The notes under the pieces are model-generated. The model worked only from the letters and a program-made list of their open reading frames with translations. It was not told where the DNA came from and did no database searches. Of a DNA stretch of 64,000 bases, positions 53,300-63,931 are shown piece after piece. Numbering within the stretch: the stretch's first letter is position 1; every line of letters begins with the position of its first letter. This stretch comes from Terfezia claveryi (taxonomy: Eukaryota > Ascomycota > Pezizomycetes > Pezizales > Pezizaceae): contig WHUX01000012.1 of assembly GCA_015179025.1 (NCBI GenBank), positions 434,001 through 498,000 of the forward strand, given 5' to 3'. The position numbers and the translations under genes were made by a program.

Positions 53300-54416
53300 A
53301 TGTCGAATTACAACCCTGCCCTGCACTCCCCTCTCCGAGACGTTTCCCGTACACTCGCAGCAGAAGCCGATGCAAAAGCTCACGGCACAGGGAATGGAAC
53401 AGTTATTCCCAATGGAGTAATTGGCAAGGAGGTTCGCGAGAATCTCTTCGCATCAATCTCCCACACGTCACATCCATTGGCTCCTGAGACTAGCGGAGCT
53501 CAAGGACCAGCTTCTCCGAACTTATATCATCACGACATCTCTGCTCATCAGCACCATGCTATGACGAAAAGTCTTTCACATAGGAATATCACTGCTAGCC
53601 ATCCTGCTAGCCCGAGCCATAGCAGGCCAGATAGTCCGTACACTGTGAATCCGCCGATTGATTTTGATGGATTGAGTTGGCCGAGTGTAGGTGCTAAGGC
53701 GAGGAAGGAGCAGACATCGGAGGAGCAACAGGCTACCATGGAAAAGCTCTCGGGAGCGTGAGTCTGACCTTCTACAAGCGCAATTGCGTTGGATATCGTC
53801 TAAATTGGGGCATAGCATTCGTACGATCCTGGAATGTGTGGGAGAGGATCCGGATAGAGAGGGGCTCCGGTTGACCCCGGAGAGGTATGCAAAGGCAATG
53901 CTTTACTTCACCAAAGGGTACGAGCAGAACATCAGGGATATCATTGGTGGAGCCATCTTCCAGGAAGACCACGACGAAATGGGTATGCATCACCACCACA
54001 ATCGCAACTACCCTTTTGCTAATTATCGCCCCCATCTCGTAGTCATTGTCCGCGACCTCGAAATCCACTCCCTTTGCGAGCACCACCTCGTCCCTTTCCT
54101 TGGCAAAATGCACATCGGGTACATCCCCAACGGCAAAGTTCTCGGTCTGTCCAAACTCGCTCGTATCGCAGAAATGTTTGCTCGCCGTCTCCAAGTCCAA
54201 GAACGCCTCACGAAGCAAGTCGCACTCGCTCTCAGCGAAGTCCTCCGACCACAAGGTGTTGCGGTTGTGGTGGAGAGCAAGCACTTATGTATGGTTATGA
54301 GAGGAGTTGAGAAGACTACGGCGGTAACGACGACCAGTTGTATGCTGGGAAGGTTTAGGCAGAGTGCGAAGACCAGGGAGGAGTTTATGAAATTAATTCT
54401 TCATGGGAGCCGATAG
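53300..54416 (+). CDS. FOL2: GTP cyclohydrolase I
   Basis: Predicted join is 53300-53757, 53816-53982 and 54043-54416, giving 332 residues. It converts GTP to dihydroneopterin triphosphate, the first step of folate/pterin synthesis, in the cytosol as a homodecamer. The catalytic domain starts about residue 150: [40 protein letters not shown], then [20 protein letters not shown] with the zinc Cys and His, [30 protein letters not shown], and [14 protein letters not shown] with the second zinc Cys. The unusually long N-terminal 130 residues are disordered, Ser/His/Pro-rich, and typical of filamentous fungal forms. Both introns were chosen because they restore exact family sequence (KLSGAIRTILE; HDEMVIVRDLE). 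Confidence 0.95.
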
Positions 54417-55160
54417 ATTCTCTATTTTGCATTAGTATGACTAGATGGGGGAGAGCCTATGGTTTATATTTGGCGACCTCATTTGCTTACGCAGTACTCA
54501 CTTACAACTTCATTTCCAGTCGTTTCCAATATATTGATACCTACATATGCTTGGGGAAACCACCTATTAATTAGGTGCCCCAAGCTATGTCACTTTCGGG
54601 TTGCTGTTTCAACTGCGATGCATTTCAACAATAGTTCGGGCGCCCACGTCACGTATTGGGGATGTTATCTGTCTTTGTCTTCTGTATTAGCTTTGCTGCA
54701 TGCTTGTCATATTACTGGGAGATTGGGCCGGTGCTTTACTTATGCTATTTCAACAAATAGGCGTTTTTCTTTAGGATTGAATGGATTGATGGCTGGATGC
54801 ATGTTCAAGTTGATTGTTTCAGTTACACCACTCTCTACAAAATAAGGGTCTCCGTATGAGAAAAAAAGATCTCTATTCAAAAGGGACAAAGGGGGCAACG
54901 GTGACAAAGAGAATGGGGGTGCCTGTTGGGAAAAGCTAAATATATTAGAGGCGGTGCTCATCCACTGCCCATGATCAGTCTGTGTTATGTCCTTTCATCC
55001 TTTGTATGTGAATGGAACAAAGCGACGGGTATGATCACAAAGAACCAAGTCCTCCAAAAAAAATTGAACGCGTAATAAAGTACTTAACACAATCGCCTAA
55101 TATGATATATGATATCGTACCTAAAATCGGGTATCACTAACATTGCCCAATGAAGATAAC
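54417..55160. other. Convergent intergenic region, no gene seen
   Basis: About 0.74 kb between convergent genes. A 128-codon plus-strand frame at 54459-54845 has no recognisable similarity. Confidence 0.5.
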
Positions 55161-56579
55161 CTACCCAACAACCACTCCATCCAGCAGTTGCTTGAACACC
55201 TCATAGTTTTTCCTTCCCGGACTCATCTCCCCTGTTTCCCCATCTCCGCTATTTCTTCCCCCACCCCCACCTCCATCCCCCCCACTCAAATGCTGCCTCC
55301 CATTCCCCGCCATCACCGCAAACACCAGCCCCGCAAACCATCCGTTCCACTCCCCCTCCTCTAACACTTTCAAAAATGTCCTTGCCACTAGCCCTGGCGG
55401 GTTCCTAAATGCCCCACACCCCAGCGCCCCCAGGACCACATACTCCTGTCCCCCTTTCACCGCAATTCTTAACGTCTGTCTAATTTTATTTTCCAATAGC
55501 CTTTGTGTAGCCGGGGTAGCAAACTCTGTTTCATCTCTGCTCAGCTCTGGCCTCCGCAGTCCCGCGATTGATATTACGCTGAGTGAGAACCATTCGTGGT
55601 TCGAGGCATAGGGCTGGAAGTGCTGTGACATATCTTGTCTGTAGACGACGACTGCGGGGGAGTATATTCCCGAGAGCGGGGGAAGAGGGTAATATGAAGG
55701 TGACTTGTCTAGAGTGTGGTAAAGTGTGGATCGGTAGCAGAGACTTTCTTCCTGTGCTAGTGCACCCTTTCTACACCCACCTCCGGGGTGCAGATCAGAT
55801 GCCATATTCAGGACGGTGACTTTTCCTCCACGGGAGGGATCAGCTAGTAGGAGGTCTTGGGCTACGGTGTATGTGTCACCGTTGATGACGGAGATGGTTG
55901 TTGAGGAGTGTGGACCTGGGGAGGGGAGTGGAGGTAGGAGGGTGGGGTAAAATGTGGAAGAGGAGGATGCGGAGGGACAGGCGGCAATGACGGTGGGTGT
56001 TTCGGCGTGGACAGTCCAGAAGATTTGGGCGCGGACTTCGCGGGTGGCTTCGAGGGGATTATTAGCGGGTTGTGAAAGGGTGGAGGATGATTCACGGTTT
56101 AGAGGTGGTGGGGAGCGGTAGGGGTGGTCGCGGTGAGAACCTCTGTTGCTATTGTTGCCGTTTAATCGTTCTTCTTCTCCTCCTCCCCCTCCTCGTCCTT
56201 GCACACGTCGCCATGCACCACTGCCACCACCACCACCACCACCACCACCGCCACCACCATCACCACCTCCTCCTCCTCCTCCTCTTCCTCCTCCTCCTCC
56301 TCCTCTACCTCCTCCTCCTCTACCATCACCACTACCACGACCTCGCCATTCACCGCCACCACCACTACCACGGCCGCTGCTTCCTCCACCACGGCTTCTT
56401 CCCTTCACTCTTGCCCCTCCATTTCCCTCTCCTCTCCCCCTCCCTCCCGTTCCGCCTCGTTTTCGACGCTCAAAATATGAAGACTCCTCCCTGGGGCTTC
56501 GTACTAGAACTCCATTGTCACCAACCGTCCGTATTGTCCCTCCAGCGGGAAAAAAATCAGAGATTCTTCGTTGAGCCAT
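55161..56579 (-). CDS. Bacterial-type poly(ADP-ribose) glycohydrolase with N-terminal PCNA-binding motif
   Basis: An intronless frame of 472 residues. The catalytic half (about 180-430) belongs to the microbial PARG family (TIGR02452/DUF2263), macrodomain-fold enzymes that remove ADP-ribose polymers. Key features are LNMASDLHPGGGCRKGA (257-273), the GGG-x-QEE signature completed by AQEESLCYRSTLY (275-287), YSPAVVVYRQ (306-315) and VLGALGCGAFRNPP (382-395). The N terminus MAQRRISDFF contains QxxIxxFF, a canonical PIP box for PCNA binding. Residues about 41-135 are a Gly/Arg-rich tract with RGG-like repeats, possibly for nucleic acid or PAR binding. A second short Gly run follows the catalytic part. 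The tract is encoded by GGT/GGA-like triplet repeats. Nuclear, replication-linked action is inferred. Confidence 0.88.
   Translation of the reverse strand: MAQRRISDFFPAGGTIRTVGDNGVLVRSPREESSYFERRKRGGTGGRGRGEGNGGARVKGRSRGGGSSGRGSGGGGEWRGRGSGDGRGGGGRGGGGGGRGGGGGGGDGGGGGGGGGGGGSGAWRRVQGRGGGGGEEERLNGNNSNRGSHRDHPYRSPPPLNRESSSTLSQPANNPLEATREVRAQIFWTVHAETPTVIAACPSASSSSTFYPTLLPPLPSPGPHSSTTISVINGDTYTVAQDLLLADPSRGGKVTVLNMASDLHPGGGCRKGALAQEESLCYRSTLYHTLDKSPSYYPLPPLSGIYSPAVVVYRQDMSQHFQPYASNHEWFSLSVISIAGLRRPELSRDETEFATPATQRLLENKIRQTLRIAVKGGQEYVVLGALGCGAFRNPPGLVARTFLKVLEEGEWNGWFAGLVFAVMAGNGRQHLSGGDGGGGGGRNSGDGETGEMSPGRKNYEVFKQLLDGVVVG
56216..56400. repeat. Triplet microsatellite encoding poly-glycine
   Basis: CCA/CCT triplet runs on the plus strand (GGT/GGA on the coding minus strand) encode the Gly-rich tract of the PARG gene. 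Length variation between strains is likely. Confidence 0.8.
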
Positions 56580-57311
56580 TACAATTACCTGAGGTTTAGC
56601 CCTTCCTTCTGTCTTAATCCTAGTGTTAAGCTCAGATGTGGTTTGTCGTTGCGGGCGTCAAAAGTAAATAAAGGTAAGCAGCTTACCTTACAGCTGAACA
56701 TTGGACTTGACTCAGGGCTAGCGTGGAGTCATACCAGTCATACCTATGAACATAGGACGTGACTGTGGGTACATGTGTTGTAGGTACTTGCCCTTAGGTA
56801 ATCCGCAGGGGTAATTCGATTTATATGTATTAGACTAACCGCAGCTAACATACAGTAACTCGAATAGATGAAATAAACCAAAACTCCTGCAATCGAACGG
56901 GTTAACTTGTTTATATGGCTTGACAGATTGATTAGCTTACAATATATAGCAAAGTAGACTTGTTGGGGTTGAGGGCGTGGATAACGAGACAATTCTTTAA
57001 GCACAACAAAGGGTACCCGATATCGAGTTGACATTAAAACAATCCATAGATAAATCAAAGATGTGGAACACCATCTAGTTCTTTGTGATGGCAGACACAA
57101 AAAGGATGTCTATTCGAACAAATACGGCCAATTTCCTCGAGTGATATACCGATATACTCTACTCTAATCTGGCTTGCATATACCGATACCCAATACGCAG
57201 TTAAAAGCTTTTTTTTTTTTCGAAAATTCTTCCATCAGCTGTATTTACTTACTCTCTTGCCTCTTCAGAATCTAAGCATTTCACTCTTCTCTTCCCGTCG
57301 AAACCTGAACA
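56580..57311. promoter_or_regulatory. Divergent promoter region, PARG and amidoligase
   Basis: A 732-bp region between the divergent starts. It contains a T run at about 57210-57220 upstream of the amidoligase start. I recognise no specific operator or gene. Shared regulation of both neighbours is possible. Confidence 0.45.
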
Positions 57312-58730
57312 ATGTGTTCTTATGCCGACTATGCCGACTTGACTAGTGCTTTTTCCGATCGAACCTTTGGTGTAGAGCTTGAGTGCATCTTGCGACACTC
57401 TGTACCCGCAGCGAGCAAGAAGAAGCTTCATACAGTAGCCGCCCAACATATCCAGAAACATACCGCTATCGATATAATCCATCCCGGGTCACCCCACTAC
57501 GAACACTACCGAGCTGGCATTAAAAAACGAAAAGACTGGATGATAGTTAATGATCCCACAGTGTACCTGAACCCTAATGAGTTCCGCTACTCTCGCGAAC
57601 GCCAGCTCTACCCCAACATGGGCTTGCCCACATGGTTCCAACTTTGGAAAGGCGCGGAAATAGTATCCCCAATCCTGACCGAAAGAAGCTGGGGAGAGGT
57701 TGAGGATATTCTGGAGGCAATACAAACCCCACCAATGGCCGTTATACACAATAAGTCCACGAGTACCCATATACACATTGGAATTCAGACACATTCAGGA
57801 GCACCCTTGGGCGCTGAGGAAGGATTGAATGATCTCAAAAAAGTGGCAGCTGTTTTTTATATTTTCGAGACGTATCTCAACCTACTATGTCCTGATCATA
57901 GGGTCAACGACTGGTGCCATCGAACACGCAGGAATATGTTCGCAAAGAGATGCACAGAACGAGAGTTTTGCGAGACGTTATCCAATATCGAAAGCTTAAG
58001 AGACCTTCACTATTTCATGAACTGCACAGGTCTTAGTAGGAATGACGACCCGATGGCAAGTAGATACTTTGGAGGCAATTTTGCTAATTGCATGAACGTA
58101 TGGGAGAAATGGACCATTGAATTCCGCTCGCATGAGGGGACAAAGAATAATAATGACCTGCTATCCTGGGGAAAACTTCTCATGCGGCTTTTCGACCAAG
58201 CTGTTGATGCCAATTGGGACTTCATCATGTACCTATGTGATTCTGCTGAGCACCTCAACTCAGAAGGGATATGTGGAAGCATGCATGATCGAGATCTGAA
58301 AGCCTGGCGTGTGTGGGTTTTATCAATGCACAGCCTTTTCATCATGTTCCTCGTGGGAAGGAACTTATGCGGTAAACATATGGACATGGTGAATCCACAG
58401 GCACTAGAGCAATATATCCTCTCCCAACCACCAGAGATGACTGATGAGGAATTAGTCAACGATATTGTTCGATCTGTGCGCGAAGAAGAAATGCTGTTAC
58501 AGAATTTTATCATATATATGACCATGAGGGAGGCAAAGTTCAGTCCACAGTATGAGAAATTCATGGGGGGAAACTTTGAGGACTGGTCATCGGCTAATTC
58601 CCGAATGGAACTGCCTGGTGATTGGATAGATTACCCGAATCCGTCAGGGATAGTGCGCGATAGGTTTGGGAGGGATATACCTATTGATATTGATTTTTCT
58701 GAAGATTGCTCGCATTACCCAGCGGCGTAG
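57312..58730 (+). CDS. Amidoligase family (Amidoligase_2) protein
   Basis: An intronless frame of 472 residues. The fold is that of the glutamine synthetase/gamma-GCS-like COOH-NH2 ligases (PF12224): first strand FGVELE (19-24) with the metal-binding Glu pair, KGAEIVSPIL (113-122), STHIHIGIQT (151-160) with the conserved His pair, RYFGGNFANCMN and IEFRSHEGT (269-277) with the nucleotide-binding Arg. The family is predicted to couple ATP hydrolysis to forming an amide or peptide bond between a carboxylate and an amine. Substrates of fungal members are unknown. All core motifs are intact, so the enzyme is probably active. It is cytosolic by absence of signal or membrane segments. It is divergent to the PARG gene. 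Confidence 0.88.
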   Translation: MCSYADYADLTSAFSDRTFGVELECILRHSVPAASKKKLHTVAAQHIQKHTAIDIIHPGSPHYEHYRAGIKKRKDWMIVNDPTVYLNPNEFRYSRERQLYPNMGLPTWFQLWKGAEIVSPILTERSWGEVEDILEAIQTPPMAVIHNKSTSTHIHIGIQTHSGAPLGAEEGLNDLKKVAAVFYIFETYLNLLCPDHRVNDWCHRTRRNMFAKRCTEREFCETLSNIESLRDLHYFMNCTGLSRNDDPMASRYFGGNFANCMNVWEKWTIEFRSHEGTKNNNDLLSWGKLLMRLFDQAVDANWDFIMYLCDSAEHLNSEGICGSMHDRDLKAWRVWVLSMHSLFIMFLVGRNLCGKHMDMVNPQALEQYILSQPPEMTDEELVNDIVRSVREEEMLLQNFIIYMTMREAKFSPQYEKFMGGNFEDWSSANSRMELPGDWIDYPNPSGIVRDRFGRDIPIDIDFSEDCSHYPAA

Positions 58731-61281
58731 CAGATCCTGATTACCCGTGGTTGGGGAAAGATGTCTATGGCCATAACCATGGTCATCCAGTTACATGTGA
58801 TGCCAGCCCCACGCTGTTCGCAAAGAAAAATACCCGTGTACCTTGCTTCCTGTTTCGCTTGCTTTGTGCTTTCTATTCTGGGAATATACAAGCCCTTGCT
58901 ATTGAGTGTCTTACACTTCAGCTATGCGCTACGCTCTAATTACTGCTGTAGCAAGGTAGAAGTATTCTACCCTTCTTAGTGAGTAATTGAGCTCCGCGTG
59001 GGGGTTCGAAACGATTGATACATAGATTCTCTGTATTCCCCTTTATTACTCCTTGATCCTTCTACTTGGTTCCTCTTTCTGGTGCGCAGGTAACTGATAG
59101 TATCTACTATATTTATACAATACATATATATCCTTGTGAAAACAAGGAAAAACATTCCGCGCTAATGAGACTACCTAATTAGGCAATCGACATCGCCAAA
59201 GTAGGTAGTCACTGTGAAAGCAATAGTGAAAGGCAGTACGGATTAGTCAGGTGGATTAGGTCAGCTAGTAGACTGAGTTAACCTCAGTCGAAAAACAGAA
59301 CGCAGTCACTTTGGCTATCTACACTGCTTGTCGTGCGGCCGGCCGGAACAAGTAGGTAAGCTCCCACGTGTCCATCATGAAGTCTGAAACTTTTATACAC
59401 ATCCTGATGGTGATTGGACTAGCTATAGGATTGTAATACAGTTTTGTTTTTTCTTTTTTTTCTGGGCTAATTTTCAATACTTATGTAGCTTATGCAATTT
59501 GCGACTCTGGGGAGTGATCAAGAATTGGCAGCGGAGGCATTGGCGCAGGAATTGGTAGACAAATATTTACCTAAAGATCTATCTATCAAGCAACTCTAGC
59601 GTAGAATTCAAAGCCATATGTATAGCCACGATCACATATGGCATGTATCTTATAACCCCTTATTAATTGGCTAATTCGGCATATTTAGTGAGTGCTTTGT
59701 AAACTGTACTATCATCTCATCAATTGAGTATCTATATATGCTAATCTGAAGCAATTTGCTAGCATAGATGCTATAGGTTTAACCTTCTTGTACCATGCAT
59801 GTGGTGCGGGTGGTTCTGGTGGTGCTGGTGCTCTTACCGGAAGCGATATGTGGTAATATTGCTGGATTTGCTCAAATTGATTCAATGTGCCGAGACTATC
59901 CCAATTACATCCATAGGCTTCTCTCATGTGTCTTCTGCCTAATAGTTCTTGAACACTAGGGCAATCAATAATGCCCATATAGATCACAAGCCCTATCTAT
60001 ATCTTTATATCCCTAATAGTAACTGGGTTCTATCCTCACTCACTAGACATAGCTGTGCGATGTTTGGAGGTATAATATGCACTGGTGCCATCACAAAGAA
60101 CCTCCCAAATTTTCAAGTTGAAAAAAAGTAAGTAGCTATAGCACTCGATTGGGGAAGTTGGCTGAATCTGTATCATACCGTGTACATACACTTCCGGTAG
60201 TAATGGACGTTTTCACATTAGGGTCTAAATGACTTGCGTTATCAATGAATATAAACCTAATGTTTCCAGTTTCTGTAGTAATATATTCGGCATCTACAAC
60301 CATGCGTCCACAACCATACCTCCAAAATTCCATACCTCCAAAAAGCCATACTAGTAACGTGACCCCCGGCCAGTGTTGTTACTGCTTCTGGCTTACCTGC
60401 TGCTGCAATGCAAGTTGTGCATGTCTTAGCAGCCCATGGTTATAACATATAAAATATCATATCATATCATATGTATAGGTAAGCACCGTAACCGGAATGG
60501 TAACCTTTGCCTTCGACTCATTAGCTCTACGAACGGCGTTGTGCCAACCAGACTAGTTAACTCATTACATATGGTACTAACCAAGCAACATTCTGAAACA
60601 CCACCAATTAAACCATCGTCCACAAATTACGCCTTCCGTGCCAACAAGACTAACCCATTCGTGTTGCACTATGGCTGACAAAGGCACTGCGGCTGCATGT
60701 GTCAGATAGTGTTCACTGATCAGTAGACTTGCAAGGTAGTCCAATATATCTATGATCATGTATAGAGCCAGCAACTTCCTGCCCCGATTTCCTTCACACC
60801 TCTGAACTTAACAAACATTCCAGCGGCGTTACAAAAAAACCTCAACTCCTACCATCTGGAGAAGGTCATTCTTGATTTTTTCCTCCAAATTAGCCATGAC
60901 GCCGACAACAAAGGTCCTGAACTTCCACACTATCAAAATCACCAAGGAACAGTTGGCTCGACACAGTCCAGAGAGGGACAGAAGAGTGATGAGTGGGACC
61001 AAAAACTGAGGAAGTTGTTACAATCACCACTGTAATCAGCTGCAGAATTACCCATAAATCACCAACACAAACATCACCAGCATGAATACCACCATGACTG
61101 GATGGAGTGAGAGAGATATAAGATAGACCAACTTCGTATTATTTCCTAGCGAATCAAATATTTAATATGATACATGATAAAGAACACTCCAGCTTACCTA
61201 TTCCACCCTTCATTGGTGCTAACTCTTCCCGAACACATATTCCAACTCTTCCGACTTTATTATTAGCATCCCCACTACTAT
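58731..61281. other. Repeat-rich intergenic region
   Basis: About 2.55 kb. It includes a diverged transposon end GTGCCAACAAGACTA (about 60638) and an exact end GTGCCAACCAGACTA (about 60540), both without clean target duplications, and a block at 61015-61105 related to 47160-47290. Minus-strand frames at 60136-60333 and 59712-59987 are open and may be remnants of one transposon gene (for example RFIFIDNASHLDPNVK), but I cannot name it. Confidence 0.5.
60540..60554 (-). mobile_element. Solo transposon end, no TSD
   Basis: Exact GTGCCAACCAGACTA at about this position. The 9-mers on each side differ, so it is not a clean insertion like those at 20203 and 51044. Confidence 0.55.
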
Positions 61282-62580
61282 TTAGACAGCAGAGGTGCGT
61301 CCAGCTGTATGCAGGCCAGGACTAGCCAAGGGGCTCCTCGTCCTGATGTTTCCTTGCATCATCACACGCTCTCTCTCGGCAGCCGTCAAGGGACTTGCAG
61401 TACGCATCGGCTGTTCCATTCTCCTTGTAGTGGTCGTGGTAGTGGTCATCTCTCCGCGTCCACCGGAAGCTGCTCCCTGTGCTATTCCAACTCCCCTTAC
61501 TCGTGCCTCGGTGCCAGCTCGTATATCAATATGATGCCCCTTCGCATCCCATGCATTGGGGTGTGTCTGATCAGCACCACCATTTTCCATTACCTGTGGC
61601 TCTCCCTCAAACAGGTCAACGCGCTCAGCACGGCCTTCCAAAGTTCCACCTGCACGAAGGAATTCGTCCATAGTCATCACTGGCTGGATTGTCTTGGGGT
61701 GGAACGAAGGATCCTTCTCGATTCGTTCGTGAATTGGAATGGTAGTATGGGTGATAATAGGTTGAATGATCTCGCGCTCGATCACTGGTTGCACGGTTTC
61801 ATACACATGATGATGATGATGTTCACCTACTACGGTGTCACCAGCTTCAACAGTGTGTTTCGTAGGAAGTACCTCTCGTGTAGATTTGAAACGGGAACGC
61901 TAATATAAGGTTAACCATATCCTATACCTGTACAAATAAGACTAACCAATAAGACTAACCTCTTCTTCCAGTGCCCTGCGAATTTCATCCCCCTTGTGAT
62001 GCTTGTGCTCCTTATACTCTATCGGCGCCTGCTTGTGTAGATGTTCTTCGGGCAAAATTTGTCTGTCAACTACAGGCTGCACTCTCGTTTGGTAATGATC
62101 TTGATGTAGCTCCCGATCTACAGCGGTGATGGTCGTCTCCCTGTTCTCCTTAATGACGGTCTCCTTGGTAATGGCCGGATTGACAACCTCCCTAACCTCT
62201 GTATCCGATTTGCGTTCGCCTGTGATGAGCGGATCTATATCGGCACATATAACCTTCACAGCTTCACCAGGGACATTTCGGGAAGTCTCCCCTATTGCTC
62301 TGCCGGAGTTCCTGAAATTTGAACCTTCCCTCATACGAGTGGAAGGTTCTCCAATATCACGTGTGGTAGTCGCCTCCCCGACGTTCCTAACATTACCCTC
62401 TCTAACGTTCTCGGTGTTACGATCTCCAGAGTCACTCTCCCTTCTATTCTCGCGCTCGGGGGGAACATGTGGTGAGCGAGATGGGTGGCTGTATAGATAA
62501 CATATAAATTAGTTTTATCTATATTTACTTTGGGGAATTACCCACATGAAATCCTTCACGGCTTCTTTAGCTGCTTGCAT
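61282..62580 (-). CDS. Fungal allergen/hydrophilin-like protein
   Basis: Predicted join on the minus strand is 62580-62546, 62488-61960 and 61899-61282, giving 393 residues in frame. The family is widespread in filamentous fungi, often annotated 'allergen', and has no known enzymatic role. Recognisable repeats of the form HxxxxQPVVxxxI: DHYQTRVQPVVDRQILPEEH, EHHHHHVYETVQPVIEREII and HTTIPIHERI, followed by VMTMDEFLRAGGTLEGRAER. The protein is very hydrophilic and rich in Glu, Arg, Thr and His with no membrane or signal segment, like desiccation-protective hydrophilins; a stress-protective role is inferred. The first exon is short (35 bp, MQAAKEAVKDF) and rests on a GTGGGT donor that restores frame. 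Confidence 0.72.
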
Positions 62581-63171
62581 GTTGATTGGGGTTCGAACTA
62601 AACCGGCGTTGAGTAGGTATTGGTTTATCAATCAAGTTCGACTATGGAAAAATGAATTCGAAATGAGAAGACTCCGGGTGGATTTATGATCCTCCACCCT
62701 CCACCAAGACAAAATAGTGAGCTCATCCCCAGCAGATATACGGAAAGATTCGCATGACAGGTATTTAGTTTCGTATGCCACTATATGATAGTTCCAAGCC
62801 TCAATTTTCCACTTTTGATATACCCGTACCGGACGGAATTCAAATTCGGTCTCTAGTATTGGCGTGGGCGTGCAAATTAGTGATCATCTAGAGTTCATGA
62901 CGATAATTATCATCATTTTGCTAAGCCAACGGCACATCCGATTCCTATAGCCCCATTGCCCATCCGATTCCTATAGCCCCATTGCCCATCCCACGGCTGG
63001 TTACCGGATACACATTCACTAGGTGGCTACGAGGCTAATTCATCTCTAGTACTAGAATACGTACTACCAGCAATATCATTATGGGATATTACGCATGTGG
63101 CTCGCTCGAGATTGGAGGGTTAATATTGTGAACTTCATCACACCTGCCCCCAATCACTTGTTGTTCTGATC
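62581..63171. other. Divergent intergenic region with tandem duplication
   Basis: About 0.59 kb. It contains an exact 26-bp tandem duplication at 62935-62986 and a single GGCTACGAGGCTA end-like motif at about 63021, related to the 47620 element. Confidence 0.55.
62935..62991 (+). repeat. Exact 26-bp tandem duplication
   Basis: Unit starts CATCCGATTCCTATAG and ends CCCCATTGCC. There are two identical copies and the first bases of a third. Confidence 0.9.
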
Positions 63172-63931
63172 ATGCCTTCCAAATTCGGGATCAGAAAGCA
63201 TATCAGACAACTATTCCATCATTCTTCAAGGAAATTTGTAGCTAGCAAAGCTGGTCTTCCTAATTCATCCTCTACCACAGAACAGCACTCCTCCCCTCCG
63301 CAGCTGGGTGGTACGCATAAACCATATGAGCCCCATCATCCATCCCCTGCCCCAGATCACATTAACATAATTCAAGCACCGAGTTATAATTCACCTCGGA
63401 AGATCGAACCCCACATTGGTGTGTGTTTAGCCCACCCAGACTCTGAGATACCTGCTACACCAATTGGTGAAGAGCCTCCAACATTGTGGGGTTCAGAAAG
63501 CTACGAAGCGGTCCTCGCAGCTCATACTGAACCGCGTTTAGAAGACTATTTCTCTCCGCAGTGCGAGTCAGCAAAGAAACGAGTATATTAACCGGACCCG
63601 TGAATTTTCTGACCTTCCACCAGAGGCTATAAACGTCTTGTCGGAACCACCGCAATTGGAAGTACACTCCTCTGATAAGGCGTCATTAGCATTGGGAAGT
63701 GCAAGTTTAAGACTAAGATCCCAAGGCCAGCAGCCATCCAGTAGCTTTACCCGCTCGTCGATTCACCAAGGTAGTGTGAAAGGGGAAATGGAAGGATCTG
63801 TATGTAATCTGTCCCAGTTTGTAATAGAAAAGAGATTGACCAATATACATAGTCTTCTGTCGATTCGAAGAGTGTCTATAGTAGAAAGTGCAAGATCTCG
63901 TCTGAATACAAGGTTCTGGAATATATTCTGA
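63172..63931 (+). CDS. Hypothetical Ser/Pro-rich protein, probably spliced
   Basis: The first frame (63172-63591) gives 139 residues starting MPSKFGIRKHIRQLFHHSSRK, basic then Ser/Pro-rich. A second frame picks up at about 63580 and stays open to 63931, reading EYINRTREFSDLPPEAINVL and SEPPQLEVHSSDKASLALGS. The two share style and abut, so an intron (perhaps from a GT near 63421 to CTCTCCGCAG at 63561) or a frameshift joins them. I could not fix the join. No family was recognised. The true 3' end could be 63591 or 63931. Confidence 0.4.

Noticed and set aside
56146..56574. Plus-strand poly-proline and poly-serine frames
   Set aside because: Shadows of the glycine-coding triplet repeat in the PARG gene.
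60136..60333. Minus-strand frame MEFWRYGCGRMVVDAEY
   Set aside because: It looks protein-like but matches no family I know and is cut by stops on both sides; kept only as possible transposon debris.
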